Positions 22,272 to 32,793 of a DNA stretch of 64,000 bases are shown here, piece by piece. The DNA comes from Sipunculus nudus (lineage: Eukaryota; Annelida; Sipuncula; Golfingiida; Sipunculidae). Location: contig CM049316.1 of assembly GCA_026874595.1 (NCBI GenBank), positions 12,702,839 to 12,766,838 of the forward strand, written 5' to 3'. Each line of letters starts with the position of its first letter. The stretch's first letter is position 1. Made by a program: the position numbers and the translations under genes. The notes under the pieces were generated by a model, which saw only the letters and a program-made list of their open reading frames with translations, was not told where the DNA came from and did no database searches.

Positions 22272-24831
22272 TTACTCAATTAAGAACCATGTGATGTTGA
22301 GTGGGGCCAGGTTCACAGTGACATGTATATTATAGTCTCTGTCCAGTGTGAATACAGCATGGTTCTGGCCCTGCTCCGAGACGGTAGCTTTATCAGTCAG
22401 ACCTGTATAATATAACGGCAAGGTTAGGTTCTGCTGGACGGGATAGTGAGTGGGGTTGAACACCATGGCAAGTCCTTTGTGTTGGAGGCGTGGGTTTACA
22501 TGCATGTAACTGTCAATACTCTGCATATCAGGCCTGCGAACATGCACAACATCGCTGATTAAGATATCGCGATACTTCTTGTAGAAGCTGACCCATTTGA
22601 TGACCACAGCTTTAGTTTTATCGCTGTCGTATAAACGGGTGCCTCGGTAACAGGCTGCCACACCGGCCCCCATGTACTGAGCCAAGGCCCATTCATACTC
22701 AACAAGGTGGTCAATGAGGGGTTCAAAAATGGCTGGCGCCCCTCCACCGTGGTACTGAACTAGAGGAACGAACATCCATCCTGCTGTGGGTATGCGTTGA
22801 TACAGGTCATCGTACATACCCTGACGGCTCACACTTAGGTCCTGCCACCTGGGGAGGGAATACTGGTTCTCATTGTAACCCATTCCTGCAAAAAAAAAAT
22901 ATATACTACAAAGCAAACAGCGCATACCACTGCCTTGAAAAAAAAATTATCATACTTAACTGTGCTTTTTGCACTAAAAATTAAAAGGGCTCTCTCCTGG
23001 TCTGTGTCTCATCCCTCTACAATGTTTGTGGACATTGTTCAGTAGCTTTTGTGATGTTTTATATACAAACAGACAGGGGTTGAAACATAACTTCCTTGGC
23101 AGGATAAATAGTTTCTGATGGTGATGGGGAGCTCAGAAGTAGTGTAAATATCCAAAGAGAATTACAGAATACAGAATTTGGAGGGAAGAAGACAGTAATT
23201 AATAACGGTGGAAACAGCATATTAGCTTTATATAAATCTCTGAATTGGTAAATGTAAAAGTTATTTGTACCAAACATCCTTAATAAAGTTGTCTTAACAA
23301 AACATGCAGAAATGGTTACAGGGACAGACCATTTACCTGTCTTACTTCCTCCCTGGTAGAAGTAGAAATCTGGCTGGTTGACATAAATTTCATGCTCTCG
23401 TAAAAATCGATAGAAATCTCCTTGTAGTTTATTTTGCATATAAACAGAGTCTTCTATCCCCCGATGGTGAGAATGACTGGTAGAACCACAGGAGTATCCT
23501 CCATATGGACCATCAGTTTCTAACATTCTCAAACCGGTCTTTTCTAAGAAAATGGTGACCCTCTCCTTAAGGTAGTCATACCACCCGGAAGCGAAGCAAG
23601 CACTACCAATGGATTTGTTCTGTCCTTCAGCAAGCGCCATCCACTCAAACTTCACTTGTCGTGTTAAGGCTATAAGGTCATAACCTCCGACCTCTATGCC
23701 CTTTTCTTTTGCATACTGAATATCTTTCGCTATGGACTGTATGTACTTCTCATCTGTTGATTCCAAGTTGAACCCTGACCAGAAACTGTAGATCATCATT
23801 TCAAACCCCACTTCTGCCATTTGATCGAGGATGTCTCGAACACTCGCTGACGATGAATTCGTCATGTGGAAAAATATCGGGTTCTCCTGTGCCTGAGGGG
23901 CGAGCATTCTGAACATTCGATGCTTTGCCAAAGCTGTGCGGGTTGGGTCATTTGACCCAATTAGAAGTTCATGAACCCTAAATGATGTGAACTGCTCAGT
24001 TAAGGGAATACCTGGGGTCATTTGGTATGTACAGTTTACAGCTGGTTGGAATGAACCTGGCATGGCACCTGCAGAAGGATCTGTTATCCAGTTGATATCA
24101 ACACCATGAGGCTCATTAGATTCTACAAACATCCAGTTGTATCCACTTGGCGCCCATTGCTGGTTAACGGACAGGTACTCTACAGAGTTTACCTGGACTT
24201 CTACTTCACTCACTGCGGGAGGCTCGGCTTGGATACTCAGCCATTTAGCTATCAGTGGTATCCCATCATACATTTCATAATGCACTATAACTGTCACCAG
24301 TTGGTGATAGTAAGGGGCCCAGAACGGAGCCTTGAACATCACGTTTAAACGTAACCCCTTTGGCGGCCATGTTATATTTGAAGGAGCTCCTCTCATTGGT
24401 CGATATGGAAACGGGGCTTCAGGTTTGCTGATGTTGTAAGACATGAAGTGGAATGCACTTGGGTTGGCTGATGCATTATGGGCAAGGTTACTCCTGTTCA
24501 TATACGCCCTGGGAGTATCAGTGACCAGACCGCCAACCGGGTACACTATACCTGCCATGGTTATCAAAGCTTCAGGATTCACAGCCCTCAGAACTGAAGT
24601 CTCTTTCTCAAACGAGTAAAAATCTATGGTGGCAAAATCTGGGTACACTGAGAATTCTCTCATAATTAAGCCATTTGTAAGAATCACTGTACCATACTCG
24701 GTTTTGGAAACTGTTGTTGGCTGTGCAGTATCTGTCACAAGCCAATCAGGCAATGCTGCTATGGTAACATGCAAAAAGCATGTGACCAAAATCACGATGA
24801 CTCTACAATGACACTGAAACATGGCTGACAC
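22272..24831 (-). CDS. Secreted TIM-barrel glycoside-hydrolase-like protein, 702 aa, two exons
   Basis: Exon 1 is 23337-24831 and exon 2 is 22272-22885. The joint is GGA across a phase-1 intron and gives GSKTGMGYNENQYSLPRW, so reading through the intron is wrong. The N-terminus is a signal peptide: after a short polar start, VIVILVTCFL then HVTIAALPDW, cleaved near residue 27. About nine N-x-S/T sites fit secretion. Residues 40-300 look like a beta-sandwich; 300-600 look like a TIM barrel. Conserved-looking motifs are FWSGFN, GGYDLIALTR, LETDGPYGGYSCGS, SHSHHRG, NQPDFYFYQGGSKTG, WMFVPLVQYHGGG and ACYRGTRLYD. The acidic residues in ETDGPYGG are candidate catalytic residues. The fold and layout recall clan-D alpha-galactosidase-like proteins (GH27/GH36), but I cannot name the family or substrate. 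A hydrophobic start and no anchor suggest an extracellular or lysosomal protein. A 5'-UTR acceptor lies at 24869. Confidence 0.88.
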
Positions 24832-25679
24832 TTGCTGTTGCTTTCCTTGAAGTCAGGCTGATGATAGTCCTGCACACACTAAAACAAAAACAAAGAGATA
24901 TAAATTAAGTGCATTTACAAATAAATACAAAATGATATGCTAGTATGAGATGCCTGTGACAATGTATGGCTATGGGTCTGTTGTTACCATGGTTACATTC
25001 TCATTATGCTCATTATATATAAGGGCGTCTTGACTCAGCAGTTGACCAGTTGTCTAACTGGACCCCACACATAAGTACAGACAATCTTGTATCTGACATA
25101 CAAGTTAGACACATTCTGAGTCTATAATTAATGAACTTCTTCCCCCAAGTGTTCTTGGATTGACTGCCCTAAGGCTATCTTACACTTTCTACAGAAAACC
25201 TTGCCTGGGTTAAAAACTCTCACACTACATGAATATAAATAATCTTAAAGTAAAAAATGGTCCTGATATAGTCACCAAAGAGGACTGATTTTCATCCCAC
25301 TGACTAACAACCTGGCAGATAAAATCGAGATATGACATCAGGTGATGGCCCAGCTTACTATAGATAACTCAGTGTCTGGAATGAGCTCACAAACAACAGT
25401 TTCAAGGCATGATTTTGGGAATGAAATAAAATATCTTCCTGCTGCTAAATCAGCACCATAAATTCTTTCACATGGGTGAACAAATATATAACAAATATAT
25501 TTATATAAAATTCCTATAAAAATGAAACTCAACAGTATTTGTCCCATGGTATGGTAGGTGTCTCTGAATGTCTCATAAAACTTCACACTCTCTTAATTCT
25601 GCCCAGCTAAATCACTATGTCAGTATAACAGAATAAACATAATGAGCACTGCAAACTTGCATTATATATGCCTGTTGTG

Positions 25680-26280
25680 TATCTGTTGACCTCTGACCTC
25701 TTTATATATGTGTGAATTTTGATGAGAAGGTAATTAAGATGAGAAACTCTATTGGTAAATATATAGTTTTATGAAAATCTATAGGATTTTTGGTGCGGTG
25801 ACCTCTGACCTCATTAAATATGCATGCATTTTGATGGATATTGAACTTGAGATATTTTACTGATGAACATTTCTGATGAGTTCTATCAAAATCCTTCATA
25901 TTTTTCATAAGTTATCATACTGACACCACAAAGTAGCCTAGTGACCTGTGAACTTATTAAATATTTGTAGATGTTGCCCATAATCAAACTCAGCCAGATA
26001 ATCTAGCTGTTGGTAAGTAGTTATGGTGTGTTTCGTGAAAATCCATTAGGTCCTGATAAGTTATCACAGCAACACTAAAAGTTAACCATAATACTCCCAT
26101 CATATGACAGGCATATAAAAGCAATATCAACAATTTATGCATATCAAGGGGCAGTTAAACTAACAAACTGAACACAGAACTGTCCTGTGTAAGTCTGTAT
26201 GGTAAACATAACAGGTCCAGTTAAACCAACAAAACCAAACACAGAACTCTTCTGTGTAAGTTTGTACGGTTAAAATAATG
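25680..26280. repeat. Degenerate tandem duplications
   Basis: Three diverged copies of about 115-145 bp start near 25687, 25800 and 25940 (tgacctctgacctc...attaaatat). Two copies of about 67 bp follow at about 26153 and 26219 (gttaaac.aacaaa, cacagaact.t.ctgtgtaag). Confidence 0.65.
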
Positions 26281-26290
26281 AGAACAAATA

Positions 26291-27281
26291 CAGTGAACTC
26301 CCACATGACGACCACCCTGTTAACATGACCATCCTGCTAACAAGACCACTTTTCTTGGTCCCAGAATTGTCCTATATAAATTATCATATAAAAAACTTTG
26401 GTAACACGACCACCCGCTATCACGACCAACAACCACCTTTTTTGGTCCCGACCTTCAGATGAGCCCCGGTATCACGACCACTGGCCTGTGGTGACCGCGG
26501 CCTGTTGAGCAGATGACACGCTCATCGCTCAGCTTGGACTTAGATAATAGCCCATAATTAATTATCCTAATCACGACCACTGGCCGGTGGCGACCATTGC
26601 CGGTTGAGCAGGTGACGTGCGCATCGCCCAGCTTGACTTAGATAATAACCCGTGATTAATTAGCCGGCCATGTGGGAAAGCCCGCTTTCATCTGCCAAGC
26701 CATAGTGAGGCTTGTTTATAAAGCCCCCCAACCTGTTAGCCAAAATATATGTATCAATAGATATTGTACTCCATGGTCCGTTACATTTTTTGAGTACGGC
26801 TGTAAGATTAGCATTTAACCAACTGATCAAAAAGGAGTTTTACAAACATAACTGACACCACACGCATACACTCAGGTGAGTAAAGTAAAACTGTGATAAA
26901 TCACATTTCAATGATCAAGCAGAAATCATATATATAACACTTAGAATTTTGATGTGTTCATTTTGTTCTAGGATGTAGATTGTACATTTTAAACAATGCC
27001 CATTGACTCGTAGTATGGTTAAGTCAATATATTTGTTTCATTTGTGTGTATTATTTCTATGTGAAAAAAAAAACTTTGAATCATGTTCATGTTTGTTATT
27101 TATTTTTCTTTATATTTTATATTAAAAAGGGACAGCAACTTAACATTTACTTGAAAACACATATTATCGCCTGCATTAATATTGGCAGACTAATGTACAA
27201 GCATCCCACTAACACGACCACCCCGCTAACAAGACCACTTAGCCTGGTCTCACAGGTGGTCGTGTTAGTGGGGTTTTACTG
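26291..27281. mobile_element. pogo/Tigger-like non-autonomous element, TA duplication
   Basis: The left end is 'cagtgaactcccacatgacg' then accacc. The right end read inverted is 'cagtaaaaccccactaacac' then gaccacc. TA flanks both (26289-26290 and 27282-27283). Subterminal 'aacaagaccactt' repeats occur at both ends. No transposase frame is visible. CAGT ends with TA duplication are typical of the pogo branch of Tc1/mariner. Confidence 0.75.
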
Positions 27282-27474
27282 TATCTAATAAAGAATATGC
27301 ACACTTTAACCTAGATCTAAATACAAAGTTAATAATAGTTAAATGTTTTATTATCCATTTACCTTTCATGCAATACTAAATATTGCACTTTTTTCCTGAG
27401 CTCTTTTGCTTTCCTTCAAGAATAGTAATAACAATAATACTAATAGCAAATAATAAAACTTTCAATTACAGTTT

Positions 27475-27671
27475 CAGGGGTAGATCCAGGATTTTGGAAA
27501 AGGGGGGTCAAAGCAAGGAGGACTAATGAAAAACCTTAAAAAAAAGGTCCTCAGACCTGGAAAAGGGGGTTCCAGTACACAAAATTTTGTCTAAACCCCT
27601 TTAAAAAAAGTTGCAGTGGATGAAAAAGGGAGGTTCCAGACCCCCTGGAACTCCCCCTGGATCTGCTTCTG
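27475..27671. mobile_element. 197-bp MITE, second copy of the CAGGGG(C/T)(G/A)GATCC family
   Basis: The ends are 'caggggtagatccagg' and the inverted 'cctggatctgcttctg', flanked by agttt on both sides (27470-27474 and 27672-27676). The interior matches the reverse complement of 14133-14341 (ggtcctcagacctgg). It lies in the 5' UTR intron of the glycosidase-like gene. Confidence 0.85.
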
Positions 27672-28794
27672 AGTTTAAAGATGATGTCTTTAAAACCTAG
27701 ACTTTATTCATTTAATAAGGATCGAACATCAGGGAATTTAATTCAGTGTTTAATTCTCACTAATGTGAAATTTACAGACCAAAACTCTGAATAAATTATG
27801 TTAATCAAATGCAATAAAAAAATAATTAACCAATGAACCTGTAAATATCAGATTCACAGTTGAATTTCCACCCTGTCAAGTTTGTTGTAATCACTGAAAA
27901 ACAATTCAATTTTATTTGATTGCAACAAGTTACTTGGCCACATAACATTACACTTCCTGTACTTGTACTTAAACTCAGATACCCTGAAAAATTCCTGTAT
28001 TTGTACTTTGTACCTGTCAAACTCTGTAGACTCAAGTACTTGTACCCACAAGAACCAACCTACATGACAAAAGCCTGGTACACATATCTATGCAACAGGT
28101 TACCATTTTGAAACAGAGGGGCCCAATCACCTATCTGACCTTTTTAAACTAAAGGTAATCCCTTGGAGCTTTCATAAAAATAGGCCAGAAAACGTGGATA
28201 TCACCACACACACGCTGCTTGTTTTGTTTATAACAATGTGTTTATAATATGTGGGGTCTGAACAAAACAAAACAAATTCAAAAAGGGCATCTGGCAGCAA
28301 GTCAGATAACCAGAGCTTTACAAATGGCATTTTTCAACAGGTGACGTTTCTTTCTATCTCCACATATATATGTAACCTACCAAGATTATTCTAAGGTTAG
28401 AAGATTTTTTCATTTTTGTCAACATTGCTGTGTTTACAAACATGTTGTTGATAAACAAGTTCACAACTTCACACATCATACACAAAGGCCTTATAAGAAC
28501 TGTTCACTCCCAAAATTAACCTTAGATAATTAATAATATATACACTGAGGAAGCCAGAAATCACATCATAAATTCTATTTTAAAAGGTAGGTGAATGGGC
28601 ACCTTTAATGATATGAATTTGAAAGTTTCGGCATGTTTCTGAATGATCCCACATAGGACAGCTAAACTACATTTGATGGAAACACACTGAACTGCAATAT
28701 GATTTAATTATTGATTGGATTCACCAGACCTGGCAAGAAAGTGCAACTGCAAATAAACAAGTTAAATATATCAAAATACTAGTAGTATTGCTAA

Positions 28795-29209
28795 CCTGAA
28801 CGTCCGTGGTCAGTATATTGTTAGGCACACCTGACCTGGAGTTTAGACGTCACCAAGAACAAGACATCTGGGTCTCTGTGCTGCTCACATTATACTAATA
28901 ATTTATATAGCATTACGTCTCAGTGTCTATGGTCATGGTTTGCGGCAAGCTCGGTAAACAAACAAGCCAACGTGTGACGTTGATCATGTGATAAAGTACA
29001 GTCACATGATCGCCTGAAAAGCCCTCAGAGTGATTTCCTAAAACACGGGGAAACCCTAAGCGGAGGGAATCCCTTAAAGCCTCGCTTTAGAAAATTCTCT
29101 AGCTGGAAATCCAATATAACCTCGTTCTGGAACCCCCCTGCTGACGTATTTGTGAGGTAATGTTTACCGACCCGCCCAAACACGTTGCCCAGCGTGGACG
29201 AGATACAAC
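28795..29209. promoter_or_regulatory. Candidate divergent promoter and non-coding first exon
   Basis: Base composition becomes less AT-rich with more CpG than the surroundings. On the minus strand a donor at 28794 ends a stretch that can serve as the first exon of the glycosidase-like gene. On the plus strand the interval leads into a short coding exon at 29210. E-box-like sites (atcatgtgat, tcacatga) lie near 28985-29010. No TATA box is obvious. Confidence 0.4.
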
Positions 29210-29338
29210 ATGTCAGTTCGACGGGAGTTTATTGGTGGGCTACCGGCTGCTGGAGGAAATAAATGGCGGCGTCAGGCTGAGCTCAGGCAGTTACGAATCT
29301 GTATTCAGAGCGGCAGTACCACACCAGAACTACTGACA
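29210..29338 (+). CDS. Orphan first coding exon (43 codons), product unknown
   Basis: An ATG in good context (acaac then atg) opens 43 codons: MSVRREFIGG, LPAAGGNKWR, RQAELRQLRI, CIQSGSTTPELLT. The exon closes at a good donor (aca then gtaggt) in phase 0. The basic, Arg/Gln-rich content and position downstream of a CpG-richer stretch fit a genuine first exon. I do not recognise the protein, and no in-frame acceptor exon is visible before the LINE at 29684 or after it before the ligase gene. The ligase ATG cannot be joined in frame to it through the acceptors I tested near 34040-34066. It may be the start of a gene whose remaining exons are decayed, distant or displaced by the LINE. Confidence 0.4.
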
Positions 29339-29516
29339 GTAGGTGACGGCTAAAAACGTATTAACAACATTACAAAAAATAACATGCAATTGGTTAACTA
29401 TATACCCTTTGTCAATGATCCAAAACTGCATGATAAATAAACGTGATTCCACGAATTTAATGCCCACAGACTTCTGATTACATACTGAAATAAACTGCTG
29501 ACCCAGCGTCTTTAAA

Positions 29517-29517
<1 letters not shown>

Positions 29518-29587
<70 letters not shown>
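29518..29587. repeat. (TA)n microsatellite, about 35 units
   Basis: Pure TA run ending about 95 bp before the 5' end of the retrotransposon. Confidence 0.95.
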
Positions 29588-29593
<6 letters not shown>

Positions 29594-29694
29594 TAAAACG
29601 CACGTCATTACAAGGGTTCACCTGTGATCCTAATGACCTGGCCAACCTTATCATCCAGCTTTTAGTTCTTACTAATTAATTGGATTCTATACAT

Positions 29695-30219
29695 ACATTC
29701 TATACATATTCAGCTGTATACAGTGTTTTTGAAGAGGATAATGGCATTATTAGACTAGAAAATATTATATATGAATTGTTATGTGAATATGGTGATTTGG
29801 AAATAATAATGATGGGAGACTTTAATGCCAGAATGGGATATCTGCAAGATTATCTGGAAGATGATGATATTAAATATTTAGGAATATCTGAATACCTAGA
29901 AGATAATTTTAGAATAAAGAGAAACAGTAAGGATCAAACAGTCAATAATTTTGGCAAATCACTACAAGAGTTATGCATAATGCTTAATTTAAGAATATTA
30001 AATGGTCGAATCAAACCAGATGTGCAAGGTGATTACACATATTGTTCATCTATTGGCAAGAGCCAAATTGATTACATAATTGTTAGTTCAGGATTATACT
30101 CTAAATTTAATAAACTGACAGTGTTAAATATGGACATGTCAGACCATTTTCCAGTGACAGCGGAAATGGTGATAACAACAAATACAAATTCAAGTATTAA
30201 TTTGGATAATAAGGAATAA
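29695..30219 (+). pseudogene. LINE endonuclease domain, 5'-truncated
   Basis: This frame starts with no ATG and follows an in-frame stop at 29677, consistent with truncation on insertion. It contains the exonuclease-endonuclease-phosphatase motifs IIMMGDFNARMG (the conserved GDFNAR), the central QIDYIIVS (variant of the IDY/IDF motif) and the C-terminal MSDHFPVTAEM (SDHFPV, catalytic His). The upstream asparagine/glutamate motifs are missing, so it cannot be active. It ends at TAA 30217-30219 in the same frame as the reverse transcriptase. Confidence 0.85.
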
Positions 30220-30222
30220 ATT

Positions 30223-32793
30223 ATGTGGGTACAGTATAGATACAGAAAAGCTAATAACTACTGTTGGGATGAAGATAACACAGTTAAAGAAATGCTTAGT
30301 GTTTTTTACGGTATTGTTAACAATGACCCTAACAAGGCTGCCAAAACATTAGCACAAATTTTGCAGCACATTGCAGAAAATACATATTTAAAGAAGACCA
30401 ATTCTAAAAGGAAGTGTATCAAACAACCAGGATGGTGGGATGAGACATGTGAGTCTGCAAGAATTGAGAAATATAAAGCTTTAAATAAGTTTAGATTGAC
30501 TGATAGTAAAAATGATTTTATTGACTATCAAAGAAAGAAGGAACATTTTAAAAAAACCTGTAAATTAAAAAGTGAATTGTATGAGAAGAAAACAACAGGA
30601 CAGATTTTATCCTGTCAGACCACCAATGAAATGTGGCGCACAATGAAAAATATCAGGAGAGGCACACAGAGAAAAAATAATATTTCAAAACAAAAATGGT
30701 TTGATTATTTTAACAATCTCCTAGAAGATAATCAGATAAAGTTAGATCCTATATTTGAGCAGGAGGTTATAAAGGTGTTGAATTCAGATGCTAAATACCT
30801 TACAGGTCCAGAAAATATAACTTTAAACAAGGAAATAACTTTTACAGAAATAAGAACTGTGGTTGAACAAATGAAATCAGGTAAAGCACCTGGACCTGAT
30901 GGTCTGGTAACAGAATTTTTTAAAGATTTCATAGATGAATTACTGCCATTGTTGCATGCACTTTTTAACGGTGTGTTTAAACATTCAACATATCCAGGGG
31001 ACTGGGCCAAAGCTATTATTATGCCTCTGTATAAGAGTGGCGATACTGAAGATGTAAACAACTACAGAGGAATTTCTTTATTAAACTGTATAGGTAAAAT
31101 ATTTTGTAAAATTATGAATATCAGGTTTATAAGCTGGTTAGATGAAAGAGATATTTTAGCAGAGGAGCAAGCAGGGTTTCGAAAAGGAAGATGTACAATA
31201 GACAATATGTTCACACTCATGGCAGTGATACAAAAATACATTTCCAGACAAAAAGGAAGAGTATATGTATTGTATGTCGATTTTTCCAAGGCTTTTGACA
31301 TCATAAATCACAATGTTTTAAAATATGTATTGTTAAAAAACGGAATTTCTGGAAACTTTTATATGACTATTGAATCTATGTATTCTAAACTAAGTTCATG
31401 CATTCTAACAGAAAATGGATTAACACCATATTTTGAGTGTCAAACTGGCACAAGGCAAGGATGCATGATCAGCCCCACATTATTTACTTTGTTTATGAAT
31501 GAACTCAATCTACTAATTAAACAATCTAACAATAGGGGTATATTCTTATCAGAAGAAATGCCAAACCTATCTTTATTAATGTATGCAGATGATATAGTGC
31601 TGTTTGGCGATACAGTTGGTCAGTTACAAAGGCATATAGAAACTCTAGAAAAATTCTGTCTGAAGTATGGTATGAAAGTCAATCTGAATAAAACAAAAGT
31701 CATGGTATTTAGGAATGGTGGCAGGGTTAAAAATAATGAAAGGTGGAAATTTATGGGAAATGACATCCAGGTAACAAGTCATTATAAATACCTTGGGACC
31801 ATATACACAAGTTTTGGAAAATGGAACAAAACACAAAAATACCAGGTAAATCAGGCACAGAAAGCAGTTGGGATGATAAAAAGATACTGGCTGAAATGCA
31901 AATATGTTACACCACAACAACTTTTTTATATGTTTGATATGATGGTGGAGTCCGTACTCTTTTATGGAAGTGAAATATGGGGGTGGAATATCTGTGAGGA
32001 AATAGAGAGGGTACAAAATAAATTTTGTAAAAGCTTACTCCATTTAAATTCAGCGGCTCCTAACCCTGCTGTGTTAGGTGAATATGGCAGGTTACCTTTA
32101 AAGCTCAAGGGTATAATAAAGGTAATATTGTACCGGGTGAAAATATTATATATGCAAAACGGACGTTTACCCAAACAAGCATATTATTGTTTGTATCAAA
32201 TGGACACGTCAGGAAGAATTAACTGGGCAACTAAGGTGAAAGAAATTTTATACAGATATGGGTTTGGGTATGTGTGGATTTTTCAGGATGTAGGTGATTG
32301 TAATAAATTTATTCAAGAATTTAGACAAAGAATAAGGGACATTGGTATACAGGAATGGCACCAACAAATAACTAATAACAAGAGACTCAAAACATATGGG
32401 CATTTTAAATCAGTGTTGGAAATAGAAAAATACTTAACATGTATACCCCAAAAAAGGAACATACTGTACCTGGCCAGGTTCAGATGCTCAGTACATGATT
32501 TAGAAGTGGAAATGGGGAGAAGACATAAAATACCTAGAGAGAACCGGTTATGCACATATTGTTTCAATAAAGGTTTTAATATTGTTGAAGATGAATATCA
32601 TTTTATTATGGAATGTGGATTATACAATATTATCAGGAGAAAATATATAGAAAATGAAATAACAGGAGCTGGTATGGATAACTTTACATTTCTGATGTCC
32701 AGCAGTAACATACAAGTTATAAACAGTCTGGCCTTATACATTTATTGGGCAACTGAGAAAAGGAAAGTCTATTTAGCCCAAGGAATTTATTAA
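30223..32793 (+). CDS. LINE reverse transcriptase (856 codons)
   Basis: It copies retrotransposon RNA at the target site. The frame reads open for 2.57 kb. Motifs in order: SGKAPGPDGLVTEFFKD, IIMPLYKSGD then NNYRGISLLNCIGKIF, EEQAGFRKGR, VYVLYVDFSKAFDIINH, TGTRQGCMISPTLFTLFMNE and the catalytic LLMYADDIVLFGD, followed by NLNKTKVMVF and HYKYLGTIY. The C-terminal part carries VESVLFYGSEIWGWN and a knuckle CTYC...EDEYHFIMECGLY. The ATG at 30223 is only four codons after the endonuclease lysine and in the same frame, so the ancestral protein was probably one endonuclease-RT polypeptide now cut by one stop. No disabling change is seen within the RT. Antisense frames here are shadows. Confidence 0.9.
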   Translation: MWVQYRYRKANNYCWDEDNTVKEMLSVFYGIVNNDPNKAAKTLAQILQHIAENTYLKKTNSKRKCIKQPGWWDETCESARIEKYKALNKFRLTDSKNDFIDYQRKKEHFKKTCKLKSELYEKKTTGQILSCQTTNEMWRTMKNIRRGTQRKNNISKQKWFDYFNNLLEDNQIKLDPIFEQEVIKVLNSDAKYLTGPENITLNKEITFTEIRTVVEQMKSGKAPGPDGLVTEFFKDFIDELLPLLHALFNGVFKHSTYPGDWAKAIIMPLYKSGDTEDVNNYRGISLLNCIGKIFCKIMNIRFISWLDERDILAEEQAGFRKGRCTIDNMFTLMAVIQKYISRQKGRVYVLYVDFSKAFDIINHNVLKYVLLKNGISGNFYMTIESMYSKLSSCILTENGLTPYFECQTGTRQGCMISPTLFTLFMNELNLLIKQSNNRGIFLSEEMPNLSLLMYADDIVLFGDTVGQLQRHIETLEKFCLKYGMKVNLNKTKVMVFRNGGRVKNNERWKFMGNDIQVTSHYKYLGTIYTSFGKWNKTQKYQVNQAQKAVGMIKRYWLKCKYVTPQQLFYMFDMMVESVLFYGSEIWGWNICEEIERVQNKFCKSLLHLNSAAPNPAVLGEYGRLPLKLKGIIKVILYRVKILYMQNGRLPKQAYYCLYQMDTSGRINWATKVKEILYRYGFGYVWIFQDVGDCNKFIQEFRQRIRDIGIQEWHQQITNNKRLKTYGHFKSVLEIEKYLTCIPQKRNILYLARFRCSVHDLEVEMGRRHKIPRENRLCTYCFNKGFNIVEDEYHFIMECGLYNIIRRKYIENEITGAGMDNFTFLMSSSNIQVINSLALYIYWATEKRKVYLAQGIY

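Larger units (their letters stand above)
24832..28794 (-). other. 5' UTR piece and large 5' UTR intron of the glycosidase-like gene
   Basis: On the minus strand 'gtgtgtgcag' ends at 24870, so 24832-24869 reads as the 3' end of a non-coding exon joined to the ATG. A matching donor (acgttcag then gttagc) is at about 28794. The interval holds two MITEs, tandem duplications and no exon-like open frame. Confidence 0.45.

Noticed and set aside
23059-23336. Extended C-terminus of the glycosidase-like protein by reading through (590-aa form)
   Set aside because: The extension reads into the intron after a good donor (acag then gtaaat), and splicing restores the expected GSKTGMGYNENQ sequence.
30732-32567. 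Antisense frames of 70-123 codons over the LINE
   Set aside because: Shadows of the reverse-transcriptase coding strand with no conserved motifs.
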